A DNA stretch of 64,000 bases from Ashinkailepas kermadecensis (GCA_034440615.1 JAOTOM010005179.1:1728501-1792500); one strand, 5' to 3'. Counted from the stretch's first letter, positions 45,237 to 57,019 are shown. Notes: generated by a model from the letters alone, not told the origin. Made by a program: numbers and translations.

Positions 45237-45385
45237 GCGTGGCGGCACGGTCGATTCCGGGTAACCCGGAACGTGGCGGCACGGTCGATTCCGGGTAACC
45301 CGGAACACAGCGTTTTGCTGTGTTCCTCTTTGTTGGCGGTACAGCTGTGTTCGCTGTGTTCTTCTTTGTTGGCGGTGTAGCTGAG
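45237..45385. repeat. two short tandem duplications, one with a perfect palindrome
   Basis: GTGGCGGCACGGTCGATTCC plus GGGTAACCCGGAAC occurs twice in tandem and includes the 17-base palindrome TTCCGGGTAACCCGGAA. Then GCTGTGTTCCTCTTTGTTGG is duplicated as GCTGTGTTCTTCTTTGTTGG. Confidence 0.85.
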
Positions 45386-45399
45386 CTGTAGTGGAGCGG

Positions 45400-46983
45400 A
45401 CGCTGTTTAGCCCAGCCACGACTTTTGGCGCTGCCGGCGCGTCATTATTGTCGCATCAGACGCCATTGTTTGGTGTGCTTGGGCCTGTCTAAACGCCATT
45501 AGTGTTGTCCGGACGCGGTCTATAACGTCCACAGGCAAAATCGTGGCGGCCAGTGTAATTTGAACAATCACCGGCACGGCCGAATCATAACGACTGCGTG
45601 AGCGCGCGGCGACCCTGAGTTTCCCAAACGCCACAAGGCCGGCGCGCCGTCCGGCCTCATTTGAGGCGAGCGCGGCGCTCCTTTGTTCGCGGAACGGTGA
45701 GGCGCGGGCCGGCCGGCCGAGCCGCGCCGTCCTAATGTCCTGCGTGGCCGGCGCGTCTGTGACCTCGGCGCCCGACAGCCGTGCAGTCGAGTGTCGGGTC
45801 AGAGGTGACGGGACCGCCGCACCGCCGCCTGGGAAGTACACCCACGTGGTGGTCAGTTTCGCCAGCGATTGGCGTAATTGTGCGCCGCTGCGGCGGAGCC
45901 GGAGACCACCTCCCAGATGTGCCGGCTGGAGCCGCCCCTGCGCGCGCTCCTGGGAGAGTTCTCAGCGTGTGTCGCGGCGGCAGTCTGACCGGCGCGGCGG
46001 CGGCTGTACGGCGCCGACGCCGCGCTGGTGCCGCTCGAAATTAGCCGTTCGTTGACGGGCCGCCATGCATAATAGTGCGGCGGCCGCGCGGCCTGCGGCA
46101 CAGCCGGCTCCACAGCGCCAGGGGCCGCCGCAGCCAGCCCACACCTGTAATTACCAGGCATCTGACGCGACTTGGCGGACGCTTATCTTGGCGACGCGCA
46201 TATTTGGTGCATTGCATGCACAGGCACCCCAAGGCGTGGTGCCTATCGATCCGATGGCAGTGGTTGGCGGGCACACGAAGTGGTGACGTGGCCGTCAGGT
46301 CGGCGCGAACTGCGGACGAGCAGCCGCGTTCGGCTAACTTTACATCGCGCCAACGAGCACCACGCAAGGTAACTAGTTATTACAACAGGGCGAAGAATAC
46401 GTCTTGAAATCTTCCAATAAACCATCGGCTGGCCTTCACTGTTCGACAGCGCCGGGCGCAGTGTGGTGCGCGCCCCTCGGCTGGGTGCTTGTTCTTCGTT
46501 CAAGTCACGCGGCGCGAGGACACCGAGGAAGCGCGCCGCGCTCCTCGATCTTCCACCGGCCCGAGGCGGGTAAGTAGAAAGTTGATTATCATACGATCAG
46601 TGATAGGCTAGGTTGCTCGGCGCGCGCACGCACCAGAAGCGGTGCAGCCGGTGTTGTGCATGCCACACTTCAGTGTGTCCCGGGCATGGCCCCACCAGGT
46701 CCGCCGAGTGGCTCAATCACACACGCTGATTGTTTTTGTGTTGTAGGTGAACGTAGCCTAGCGACACGCCAATTATAGCGACATCTGCTAGTGTTCCCGC
46801 ATAGACAACGAGATGTGCGACGCCTGTGGCGGCGGCTGTGCGGACACTGCCCAGACTCCGACCGTCAGTCGGTGGTCGCCAGTCCCAGACGTCAGCCGCG
46901 TCCGTGGCCGCGCTCTCGACTTAGGAGCAGCCACTCGGCGCCGACCCCGTAAACTCGACGGTGACGTCACTGCAGTCAGCTGA
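45400..46983 (+). promoter_or_regulatory. CpG-rich region with a possible short 5' intron and start codon
   Basis: CpG density is high from about 45500 to 46650 and again at 46810-46950. CGGGTAAGTAG gives a donor at 46570. TGATTGTTTTTGTGTTGTAG ends at 46746, an acceptor with a pyrimidine-rich lead-in, so a 177-base GT-AG intron is possible. Beyond it, ACGAGATGTGCGACG offers an ATG at 46813. Its frame reads MCDACGGGCADTAQT and runs 56 codons to a stop at 46981. I recognise no family. The 73-110 residue frames on either strand at 45780-46410 are unconvincing. This could be a promoter and first exons of an unknown gene, or GC-rich non-coding DNA. Confidence 0.25.
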
Positions 46984-47769
46984 CTCGCCTCGACTCAACA
47001 CCGGTCCAGCACCGTAATCTACCCTGTGGATCCGGGCTTTTGTGGTATATTCAGAAGCTCGACTCTACAGGTATCTTACGGTCAGGGCAGATCTGCGTGG
47101 AAGCAAGCTGGAGCGATCCTCAAGACGCCGACCATCTCGATGCAGGACACTCGCAAAATGTTTTGGAGAACCTTTATTTGGCTCGTGTTTTCTCCCCTCA
47201 TCAACGTTCGCAAACCATATATGAAATTTTGTTTTTACACGTCATATAACGGATAATTGTTCGATAATTTTGGAGAATTATGAGGAGTTCGTATGATTTC
47301 AGCACATTTTGGCATCCATTTGACAATTTTGTTTCGAGAACCTAACGGACAGCCGTGAATTCGGAAGGCAGAGGAAGTTGTTTTATTTGAGAAGGAGACT
47401 TTTAATCCTGCTCCGATAAACTTACACCATAAATTATACGATGTATTAACCAGATGTAATGCATAGCGCGCAGAGAGCTCCGGTATGTTTTTTGTGTAAT
47501 TATGACACCGTTGCTTTGGTGTGGATTACGAATAGGGCATTTTTGTGTATTTCCACCAGTAATACAACAAGAAAGATAATACTGAGGGGCTATAGCCTCA
47601 GTCGACTAAAGGGCGCACTTTGGGTGGCAACAACGACGATGCAACTTTCTCACAAGACATTTTTCGGCGCGTTTCTTGAAAGACACTGCGAAATGACTCC
47701 GTGATCGGATGTATACATGTTTTATTCTTCCCATAAGGCCTTCAGCTTACCTGGCCCCATAGCATCATG
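46984..47769. other. no gene recognised
   Basis: AT-rich, with short overlapping plus frames (60-81 residues) and no motif. Confidence 0.4.
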
Positions 47770-48465
47770 CGCTTCCTTCAGCTATCGGGGCTGCCTTCAG
47801 TTGTCGTCTGTCGGGCGCCTTTCGATGTCAGCAGTTCTCTTCTGAGGTTGAGGTCCTCTGTCGGTGACCACTTTCTTTGGGACCATTCCGTTGTTGGTCG
47901 TCGCCTTCGGTCGCCGCGGACCCTTTGGCTGTGGGGGCCCAATTCCGCTATCTGACCCTCCCTTCCTGGAGACCCTCCCTTTTGGGAACCCCCCGGTCGT
48001 CAAGGCCCCCCCCCTTTGTGGGGGTTGTTTTAAACCGCGGGGCAAACAAAAAACCCAGGGGACCCCCCTTCTCTATCCGCTCACTAAGAGGGGCGGCCCT
48101 TTTTTTTTTTTTGTTTGCAACCTTTTTCAAAAAAAAAAAAAAACTTTCGGTGGGGCCCCCCCCCTCTTGTAGAAAAACCCCCCCTTTTTGGGTGGGTTTT
48201 TTTGAAAAAAAAAAAAAAAAAAATTTTTTAAAAAAAAACCGCGCGTTGGGGCCCGCCTGACCCGTGCGGTGGGCCGTGGTCTTCGGTGGGCCTCTTTCTT
48301 TGTCGGCCATTCCGTTGTTGGTCGAGATCCCTTGTGTTGGTTTTTCGGGTAGCCTTTTGGGCCCTTGGCTGTGGGGGCCCAATTCCGCTATCTGACGCCT
48401 GCCGCTGTCCTGGAGACCCTTCCGTTTGTGGTAGCCTTTCATCCATTCCACTATTAGGGGCCCTT
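47770..48465. repeat. degenerate repeat containing a homopolymer-inflated (probably erroneous) stretch
   Basis: GGCTGTGGGGGCCCAATTCC plus GCTATCTGAC occurs at about 47927-47957 and again at about 48367-48397, with matching flanks (CATTCCGTTGTTGGTCG, TCCTGGAGACCCT). Between about 47955 and 48262 runs of every base are abnormally long (A, T, C and G runs of 5-19), unlike the second copy. I read 47955-48262 as poor consensus. Frames here should be ignored. Confidence 0.6.
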
Positions 48466-49945
48466 CGGTTTTCTGGTCGCCCTAGAATATCGAACCTGAT
48501 CGGGCCCTACCCAGGAAGAATTTGTGGTAAGTCGTTGATATTCAGCTCTAATATTATTCGTCATAACTACCACGCCTTTCATGAATACTACTCGACAAGT
48601 GCCCAAGTCACGGACATAATTATCGGACACGACCGGACCGGACTCCCTAATTTTCAAGACAATATTTTACCCGTTTTTAACGTCAACTCATCCTCTTTTC
48701 AGTGTTATGCTGATAAATTTTCAGTATAGCTGGGACACTGGAACTAACGCTAAACGCACATCGTCCACTGTCATTTACTGGCTCAATGGCATCCCATGGT
48801 GTCGCCCGAAGCTCCCGACAGCCCCGAGTGTAGTAGCGTGGCCAGGATTTGGTCCAGGAGTGGGGGGGGGGGAGGTGAATATCTGAAGAGGGTCCCCTAC
48901 CTATTGCGGGTCCCTATGTTTCTAGTTATATATTATATATATATATATATACATATGTATATGTATGTATGTATGTATGTTTGCCTATCTACTAGACAAA
49001 GACGGTTAAACACGTGAGAAAATACGGCACTACGCGCTGGTGTGGCTAATGCGAGACCTGCAATCAAGGTTTTAACAGTCTGGCAAAGACCACACAGAAA
49101 AACAAACCATTTAGCTGCCGACAACTTACAAGAAAAGAACATAGTACGGAAAATAATTGGACGTTGACACCCCTCTAATGAAGGCATGAATTCTATTAGC
49201 TTGATAAAAATACGGTGCTCATCTCCATGGACGCAATTGAATATTTATGTTATCCGCTACGTCCAGACATAGTATAATACGAATGGTGTTCATGATACGG
49301 GTGGAGCCTGGTGCCGCAGTCATTTTTTTCCTGAGAGGCCAAACCAAAAATATGCAATGAAATAGAGAAAGCTTTCGGCGTACTTCGGGCGCCAAAAATT
49401 GAGGGTTTTGCCTGGTGAAAATCTCATATGTTCTTGTTTGATCCAGTGTATTTTTGGTTGCCAGGGAGGAGCGCCCCCCCCCCCTTGGTTGCGCCCCCGG
49501 TGGGCCCATATTCCTGCGCCTTTTCAACAGCGTCATACTTTATCGAAATGAGGCGTGAATTCCAGTTGGGAAAAATAAGTGCAAGATTTGGTGAAAGCGT
49601 GACTAGCAGCATGCCTGATCAGCTATGCCCAACACACAGCATCCTACAACGAATTTTTGATTTCTTTTTGCATAACCGGTGTCATCCGGTTGAAGAGCGA
49701 AGCAACTGGCACCACTGGAGCGGTCGTCACCACAGCTATCGCTAGGCTGTTTATTTCGCTATCGCTGAAGCGACCGTAGCTGCTGGAGAAGCTGTGGTCA
49801 GACCACCGGGACAGCTGTGGGCGCTTGGGCGGTCGTTACCGTATGACGGCTGTGGCCGCTGGGGCGGCCACCGCCGCTGAGATGTCGGTGGGTGACCTTT
49901 CCAGTCTTTGACAGCATGTATGGCTCTCAAGGATATCTTATCGAT
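48466..49945. other. no gene established; decayed transposon ends and a small microsatellite
   Basis: TGGCCAGGATTTGG followed by a G-run (48840-48872) resembles the GCGGATCCAGG MITE ends. An AT/ATGT microsatellite lies at 48930-48981. C-runs with TTGGTTGCGCCCCCGGTGGG at 49472-49505 look like a second transposon end. At 49770-49880 GCTGTGGNCGCT-type words repeat loosely. Frames of 60-105 residues are unrecognised. Confidence 0.35.
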
Positions 49946-49949
49946 GAGG

Positions 49950-51300
49950 ATGACCCTCATTATTCCCCTCACCCATCGTCAGTTCTCAAGAACTCTTTTC
50001 GTTCTCAGAGGGCCCGATCCTCACGTGCCCATCCCAAAGCTCAGGAACATCCCAGTTCAGTGCTCTCTAATGCTGCATGACCACTGCAGTCGATGCGCCC
50101 CTAAACCCCCAGTCCTCTAATTATCAAGGGGACGTATTCATCCGGCAGGAGCCCTCTCCATCTTGCATGAGCCATTCCCAGTCCTCGAAATCTTGTCCAG
50201 CTTCCAGGGGAATCTTGTAGCTGCGAGACAGGCTTCACAATTTCTAGCAAACATTGCCAGCTCTCGGACCTCTCCTTAGCTCTTAAGTGACTCTGTTCAT
50301 CCCTCAGTGTGCCTCCCAAATCTCTGGAGCATCACAGTCCGGTCCACTCTAGCTCTGAGGGGACCTCCCAAGTCCTCAGCAGTCTTTCGGGCTAGCAATG
50401 ACATTCTAGCTCTAAAACTGGCTCTCAGTATTCCTCACAACCATCACTAGCACTTAGGGACACACTTTAGATATCAGGGGACCCTATTCTTCTCATAGGT
50501 ACCCCTGCAAAGCCTCTTGGGCATTCAAATCCAGTCCTCCCTAGCGCTCAGTGACCATTTTCACTCACCAGGGGTCCTTTTCATCTGTTAATGGCCTTCC
50601 CCAGTCCTTGACAGTCATTGGAGCTTCAAGGGCTTTCTAGCTTTGACATTGCTCCTCAGTATTCCTCACAACCATCGCTAGCCTTAGAGATTCTGCTAAG
50701 CTCTTAGGGGGCTCTGTTAGTCCCCCCAAGGGTCCTCTCAAACTGCTAGGGGCCCTTCCTAGTTATCGGCAGCTTGTATGGCATCAGAAACATTCTAGCG
50801 CTGAGGTTGGCCCTCGGTATCACCCCAATCGACAGCCAACAGGGATTATCTATCGGGGGACCATGTTCATCCGTTAGGGGCCGCTCTCAATCTCAGAAGA
50901 ATCCCAGTCGAGTTACCTTTGACTCTCACGAGATCCTCTTCATCCCTCTGGGCCATCTACTGCTTTTAGGGGCCCATCGCAGTTCTCAATAGTTCTATCT
51001 CGCTCTCATCTCGGGGAATTTTAGATCTGAGATGGATCCTCACCAGTCCTCTTCAGCTCTTAGGGATCCTGTTCATCCCTCAAAGGCCGTTTCAAACCCA
51101 AAGAGCCTCCCAGCATTCTCTGGCCCTCAGGTACCCTGTTTATTCCTCAGCTGGTAGGGGCCATACCAGCTGAGACAGCTCTTTCCAGTTGGTATGGAAA
51201 TTCCAGCTCTCGGGCAGGTCCTTTCACGGCCCTTGCCAGTCCTCAGGGTGGACGTCTTCAAGTTTCAAGGGCCCTTTCCCTACAAGCTGTTAGATGCGCT
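49950..51300. repeat. old degenerate tandem array (CTCAGGGG.CC..TTCATCCCT type)
   Basis: Words such as AGCTCTTAGGGG, CTGTTCATCCCTCA, CCCAGTCCTC and CCTCACAACCATCGCTAGC recur every about 30-40 bases for 1.3 kb, with strong divergence. It contains a retroposon-tail insertion at 50071. Confidence 0.65.
50071..50107 (+). mobile_element. very short retroposon-tail insertion (AACT-type family)
   Basis: TGCTGCATGACCACTGCAG then TCGATGCGCCCCTAAACC matches the shared tail but lacks everything 5' and the AACT repeats. The flanks CAGTGCTCTCTAA and CAGTCCTCTAA look like an imperfect target duplication. Confidence 0.5.
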
Positions 51301-51432
51301 TAAATTTTTCTTCGATTATATCTCTGCCTCTCAGGTCGGTCGTTTGCAGAGCTCCATCAGACACGCCAAGGGGTGGGTGCTCCCTTACCCCCCCCCCCCC
51401 CCCCCCACCCTGAAAACGCCTCTGCTTTTTAA

Positions 51433-52375
51433 CCCGTCTCGGGGGGGGGGCTGAGCGAATGATCATAATCCAAGCATTTTAAAAGAAGCCTCCGATTTGC
51501 CGGAGCTGTGTTGGGCGCTGTATAACCAATGCAGTTGATGCGCCCAAAAACCCTAATAACTAACTAACTAAGGGGGGCTTTTACGCCCTCATCCCCTAGG
51601 TTTTCCGCGGACAGTGAAAAACGGTGCGGGGTAGCGCGCGGAAATTTCGCATACCCTTTTTCACATCAATTCGGCATGTTGTGTGAAAATTTTGGGGTCA
51701 GGTCATCTAGGGTCAACAAGTTATTGAAGGTCAGGTGAGGTCACTTCCAAAAAAGTTCAACCAATCGTCACGCTTTAACGATATAGATATTTGAATGAAA
51801 CTTTCAGTGTTTGCTTATCTTTAGGGATGCAATGAAACGCACCAGAGGAATGTTTGAATTTTTAGTTTTTGATGACGTACTAGTTTTGCATATTTGCCCA
51901 TTAGGGCTAAAAACGAAAATTCTGGCTAAGGTAAGAGTTTTTTTATGAGAGTAAGTTTACATGAAGGAACGTTTGGCGGTCCGCTCTACCCGTTAGAAAA
52001 AGTCAAATTAAAGAAAATTGAAAACTCAAAATTTTGCAAATTTATATTCAGATTTGTATTTTTGGGTGGACAAAAATGTTAGGGCCAAGGTCGATTTTGC
52101 CTTCCTTTTCTGATTCAAAATAACTTTTGGTTTTCAAATCTCCCCGAAAATGAACTCCCCAGATCCAAAAACATGTCAGTCTTGATCGCATAGACCACTC
52201 TAGTGACGTCACTTTTACGGATAACATTTTGGGGTGGTTTCTGACCCTACTTGTCGAGCGCTTTCTGATTACATCTCTTTCGTTTCCGTACAACGCTTAG
52301 TTTGGAGATTAGAGGGGGCGTTTATCGACCCCCCGAGACGGGGTGCGAGGATCTGACCGGAAAAACCCGAAGGGG
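51433..52375. mobile_element. TIR element with CCCGTCTCGGGGGG ends, copy 2 (piggyBac-like?)
   Basis: The left end reads TTAA (51429-51432) then CCCGTCTCGGGGGG. The right terminal repeat, as reverse complement, reads CCCCGTCTCGGGGGGTCGAT (52323-52343), and a further TTAA lies at 52376-52379 after CCCGAAGGGG. The interior runs colinear with 13895-14632. The copy is interrupted by a 119-base retroposon insertion (51453-51571). TTAA on both sides would fit piggyBac, but the right TTAA is 32 bases outside the inverted repeat, so the class is uncertain. No transposase frame. Confidence 0.62.
51453..51571 (+). mobile_element. 119-bp retroposon with the shared AACT tail, nested in the TIR element
   Basis: It ends GGGCGCTGTATAACCAATGC, AGTTGATGCGCCC, AAAAACCCTAATAAC and TAACTAACTAA. 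GGGGGGCT flanks it at 51445-51452 and 51572-51579, and its removal restores colinearity with the copy at 13895. The 5' 60 bases (GAGCGAATGATCATAATCC...) do not match the other carriers of this tail. Confidence 0.75.
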
Positions 52376-52389
52376 TTAACAGCCCGGGG

Positions 52390-53500
52390 TCCTACCGCGA
52401 CTAGGCGTTCTCTCCGTCGGCACAGTGGCCTCCTTAGCCATCCAGGGCTTCCTCTGCCAGGCAAGAGGCCCTCTTTCAACAATTTGGGCCCCTCCATCAG
52501 GCCATGGGCCCTGGTATGGCTTGTGCCTCATCCGTCGGCCCAAGCTGCCGCTAAAAATATTGCCGTCCTTTCTGACGGCCCGAGTTCCTCTCCGGTAACT
52601 ATGGCCTCCCTCCGTCGTCTCAGTGGCCCTTTTTGACGACCCAGCGCATTTTCCGGCAAACCGGAGGCTTCTTTTCAAATGCTTGGATTATGCTGATTAG
52701 CTCAGGGGCCCGTTCGCGGCTTGGACTCCTCCGACAGGCCAGGGGCCCTTCATATTGGCCCTGGCCCTCTCGGTCAGCCTGAGGGCGCTTCCAACCATCC
52801 GGAGCCCCTTCCATTGATCTAGAAGCCCTTCACGTTAGCCCAGCCAAGGGCCCTCAACATTTTCCTGATAGCGCTCTCCGTTGACTCGAGGCCTTCTTCA
52901 TCGGCTCGGGACTCATTTCGTCAATTCGGGTGTCCCTTTCGTCGGTCTAGGGCCCCTGCACGTCGGCCTTTGGGCTCCTACGGCCCCCTGCACCGACGCC
53001 TTCAGGGAACCTTGCGGGTCCCTCAAGGCGGCCGCCTGGAGGGCCCCCTCAGACCCTCCAGGGGGCGACTGCCCCTTTCGCTCCCTTGGCTACGCCACTT
53101 CCTGTGTGCCCATATTTAGTCCAAATCGCCCCTTGAGAACCTGTGTGACCCTAAGTGTGTCATAGTAGGGTCCCCGATAGCTCGAGCCGCAACCATATTT
53201 GTGTCCTGGCAACCCTTTCCCCCTCGCCCGGTGGTTGTCCGTGTCGCTTATCAATTCAAGTATTAAAATCGTACTGGCGCCTGGCACCTGTGACGCCCTG
53301 GATGCACCTGAACGTGATCTGCTGGCGCTTCTGACCGCCCAGGTGCCCCTATATGTGCCCTACTGGTACTCATGACACCCGGTCGTCCATAAATGCGTTC
53401 TACTGGCGTCCCTAACATCCAGGGTGTTCCTAAATGTGTCCTACTGGTGCTCCTTCACAATCCGGGGCACCCGTAAGCAAATGATTGCATCATCTCTAAG
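52390..53500. repeat. old degenerate tandem array (GGGCCC..TC.GTCGGCC type)
   Basis: Words such as CAGGGGCCC, GGCCCTC, CTTCATCGGC and TCGTCGGTCTAGGGCCCC recur about every 28-35 bases. After 53270 the unit changes to GCGTTCTACTGGCGTCCC-like words. A TTGGCTACGCC transposon-end word sits at 53084-53096. Confidence 0.6.
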
Positions 53501-53990
53501 GCTAGATATGACGGCTGGACATTTCTCTAGCCGCTTGATACTTCAGGTACAAGCTTACATTGACTGCCGCCTCTTTAGTGATGCCTCCCCCCGCAAAAAA
53601 AATGCATTCGGCAACCTTTGAATTTTTTTTTACACCACTGGCCAAAGCTGTAGAAAGCATACCCCATACCAGAAATGGAATAGGAAGAAAATCATGCAAC
53701 CAAGAACCTCTTATATTAAACATGCAACTATAAGAATACAGCTATATGTCTGAGATTCTTTCGCAACTCTTGACAGGGATGGCGTCAGCTAGGGAGGGAA
53801 ATGGGGAAGGTGGGGCAGCCGCCTCTGCTATGAAGCAGGACAACTCTTGACAAGGGTGGAACCACCGAGGGAGGTGTAATGAGAAGATGGGGCAGCCGTC
53901 CCTACTATGAATGAGGAGAACAAATAGCCCCCTGATCAGAAAATTCAGGAGGTGCCCTAAGCATAAAGAAGGTTCATCATGTTGTCCCGG
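53501..53990. other. no gene recognised
   Basis: It contains a diverged duplication around GACAACTCTTGACAAGGGTGG (about 53768 and 53840). No credible frame. Confidence 0.4.
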
Positions 53991-54830
53991 GGCTCCAGTC
54001 TAGGGTCGGATGTGGATCGACAGGATGCCACTGAAGCTCACGGGTGACCTAAATATTTGGCAGAAGGACCCTGAGTCTATTTTCCTTGGCAGGATGCGCC
54101 AAAGTTCATGAAAACTCAAACACACAACAGGATGCTCCAGTATGTTGCTCGTAGGTTCCAGGTCAAGATGCCTATGAGTTATGAAAGGAGACATAGAGCT
54201 CATGAAAATATATCAGTGCCCGTCCAGAGTACCGTGATGTTCGGAGGTAGAGTCCAGTATGTTGCTCAGAGGCCCACTAATGTTGACAGAAGGGCCGAAT
54301 GGTTTCGAAAAGACTACAACACCGGATAGGAGTTCTTGCGATGTTGTTCGGGAGCCTATTGTTCGATGTTGTTCGGGAGCCTATTGTTCGATGTTGTTCG
54401 GGAGCCTATTCGTGTTGATAGGATTCTCCTAGAGCTTGTAAAAGTTCCCCAAAACTCGGCAGCATGCCCTGTGATGCTTCCCCGGGGAAGAAGAACAGGA
54501 GGCTCATAAGTATTCATGGGAGTTCCATGAGCTAACGAATAACTCCCCAAAACCAGGCAGGGCCCATCATATTGTCTGGAGACCTCAGGTCGATAAATGC
54601 ATTAGTTATGATAGGTTGCTCCTAAAGCTCAAGGAAAGTCTAAACATTTGTCAGGAGGTCAATTATGTTGTCTAGAGGTCCGAGCCCAGGAGGCCAATTA
54701 ACCGTGACAGGAAGGCCATATAATTTCTTATAATTCCCCCAGAGCACGCCATGAGACCCTCTCTTGCTCCTTGAAGGCTCCGGATTAGGTGTTTTGACAA
54801 GAGACCTCAAAAGAGTTCCTACAGGTTGAA
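53991..54830. repeat. degenerate tandem array with a 25-bp sub-array
   Basis: Words such as CAGGATGC, CCAAAGTTCATGAAAACTC and ATGTTGTTCGGGAGCC recur with divergence. At 54340-54410, GATGTTGTTCGGGAGCCTAT plus TGTTC repeats three times exactly. Confidence 0.6.
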
Positions 54831-55134
54831 AAATACGGTGAAGCCGTTGGAGCTTGAGTAGGCCCCATGGAGAACCGCTTGCCGTCTGTAATATATTAGT
54901 GTCGCTGCTGCTAATGCTAGGGTACGTTGTAAAGTTATAGGGCTACCATAAGCGCGATGGCCCGACGGGGTCGCTCGAGTTGGACGTTTTTGGTGAGTGA
55001 CGTCAGACTAACTTGGGCTCCGACCTTGCTCGTCACAAATGTAACATGATTATCGTATTGCCAGTTGCTGCGGTGCGCATGGAGAAAGTCTTTCCACGTG
55101 CAATTCATCTAAGTGAAACAAGGTAATCAGAAAG
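54831..55134. other. no gene recognised
   Basis: Short unique-looking stretch between arrays. Confidence 0.4.
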
Positions 55135-55350
55135 ATTATTGGAGCGATTATTCATCCGGGAGACGGATTGTTGGGACGGATTATTGGGAGAGTTATTCCT
55201 CGGGGCGACGAATTATTTGGACGGAATATCGGGAGAGTTATTCCTCTGGAAGACGAATTGTTGGAACGGTTCATTGGGATAGTTATTCTTCTGGGAGCTG
55301 GATTGTTGAGACAGGTTATTGGGAGAGTTATTGCTCTGGGAGACGAACCG
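55135..55350. repeat. 45-bp tandem repeat, 5 diverged copies
   Basis: Units contain GGGAGAGTTATTCCTCTGGG, AGACGAATTGTTGG and ACGGATTATT. The period equals 15 codons, giving a plus frame (55113-55412) with a repeated YSSGRRIVGT motif, probably accidental. Confidence 0.85.
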
Positions 55351-55369
55351 CGCTTGTCCGTACACACCA

Positions 55370-55653
55370 CCCACCTGTAAGCCGAGACGTGTGGGATAGA
55401 CGACCGTCCTGACCGTAACACCTGTGAAGGCTCCATACCATATCTCTAAACGGCTGACTGCGAAGAAGTGTTTTAACTGAGACAGTATGCCTCAGTTAAA
55501 AATTATCCCCAGTTAAATCCCCAATTACACCTCAGCATGACACTGTTTTGACACGATTTTACTCCTGGTTTTTATCAATAAACTTGTTATGGGCGCTATA
55601 TGATCATTGCAGTCGATGCGCCCTTTAAACCCAAATAACTAACTAACTAACTG
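55370..55653 (+). mobile_element. 284-bp retroposon ending in the shared AACT tail, perfect 14-bp target duplication
   Basis: GTCCGTACACACCA lies at 55356-55369 and again at 55654-55667. Between them is a 284-base insert ending ATGGGCGCTATATGATCATTG, cut here at CAGTCGATGCGCCC, then AAATAACTAACTAACTAACT. No A or B box is visible in the 5' part, so it could be a 5'-truncated LINE 3' UTR or a chimeric retroposon. Its body is unlike the other tail carriers. Confidence 0.85.
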
Positions 55654-55667
55654 GTCCGTACACACCA

Positions 55668-57011
55668 GTCGGGGAGACGTTATGATCACAATTATGTGCT
55701 TGATGGCCACCATAACGTCACAACTGGAGACATGGGAGTGGGGTCATATTGCATGATGCATGTTAATACCACGATTAAGCACACGTTGATGGCGGATACT
55801 TCGGTCATTGCTTTATATCGTGTTTTGAGTTTGATTCTATCCACCTCCACCTCTATCAGGGACAAGCTTCGGTCTATGATATCTTTATTCTTGTGTACGT
55901 CATTGCTATTTCCAATGTTGTTTGGCTGAGGAATATGTATTCGTAGGACCCTGCTTAGCCTCGACAGTTTTCATCTTTAGCTACGGATCAGAACTGCACA
56001 TTTTGCTGTACCCTTCTTCTAACCAGCTCGTTTGACATTTCTGATCATTATTAAGAATTCATTAGTGTGGAAGAAGCACATAACAAGAAAAAACATCATA
56101 TTATTTCTCACGAATGCTGTCTTTCATCTCTGGTGAACCTATTCATTTTCGCAATTTCCGTCATTATTTATTTTTCTAAAATAGTGCAAGGCAGCTTCGG
56201 AATGAATATTTAGCATCCATGATTTTGTCCAGAGAAGGACATACGAGGCTCAGAATAAAATATTGCTAATGCCGTTTGCTTACTGCGGATGGGTAAGGGC
56301 GAGGGAGGGGAGGGCGTGGGCGAGGAGGAGGAAACTGAGTATCGTGGTCACCCACATTACTTAGAACCAGTCACGAACTTCTGTTTATGTTCCTGCTGGC
56401 TACCAGCTTCCGGGGATGGATCAATTGTCGGTTTGTCCTTCTCTGAATCCGCTTACCATATTGCGAACCAGGCTGGCAAGACGCCGGCATAAACTGGTTA
56501 ATACCAGGAATCTGGAAATATGGTAACAAGACACATCAACCTTGTAGAGAAAACCATGACAGGCTTGTGATTCTGGATCCGGAGGTTCTCCGATTCTCAA
56601 AGATATAAGCTCATCGTGGCCTGTTGGGGTGGTTGACCGTTTTTGACATTAAACGGTTCTTACCGTTGAATAACTCTGTCATGATAAAAACAGTTTTCGC
56701 CAGAATTTTACCAACCCTGTTTCGAAACTTTGCGAAGGTCCCAGTGTCCCCTGAAAGGTTTATCCGTCGCTGGGAATGAAAATGAGCATACATTTGAATT
56801 CCCACATCCGGATAATAATCTCCGGATGTGGCCAGATGCGCATCGGCATCTTGGTCAACCAGTAAAGATTGGGGAAAGATTTGCCTTCGCCAATGTAATC
56901 GAAAACAACCAACACGCGTCGATATAATCATATCCATGTCCTTGATAGGACAAAATCAGGCACTATTCATACCAACAGCAGTCCCTATTACATGCTGCTA
57001 TTATGTTGGTA
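55668..57011. other. no gene established
   Basis: Frames up to 108 residues are unrecognised. A 36-base segment at 56814-56849 recurs exactly at 58017-58052. It is preceded by an inverted CACATCCGG (56803-56811) against CCGGATGTG (56822-56830). Confidence 0.4.
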
Positions 57012-57019
57012 GATCTGTA

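Noticed and set aside
43986..45380. 464-residue plus-strand frame
   Set aside because: Lies in the 11-bp-modular array; only repeated YCCYTAGIPP-type peptides.
47864..48451. 102-167 residue Lys/Phe/Pro-rich frames
   Set aside because: They cross the homopolymer-inflated stretch and are likely products of sequence error.
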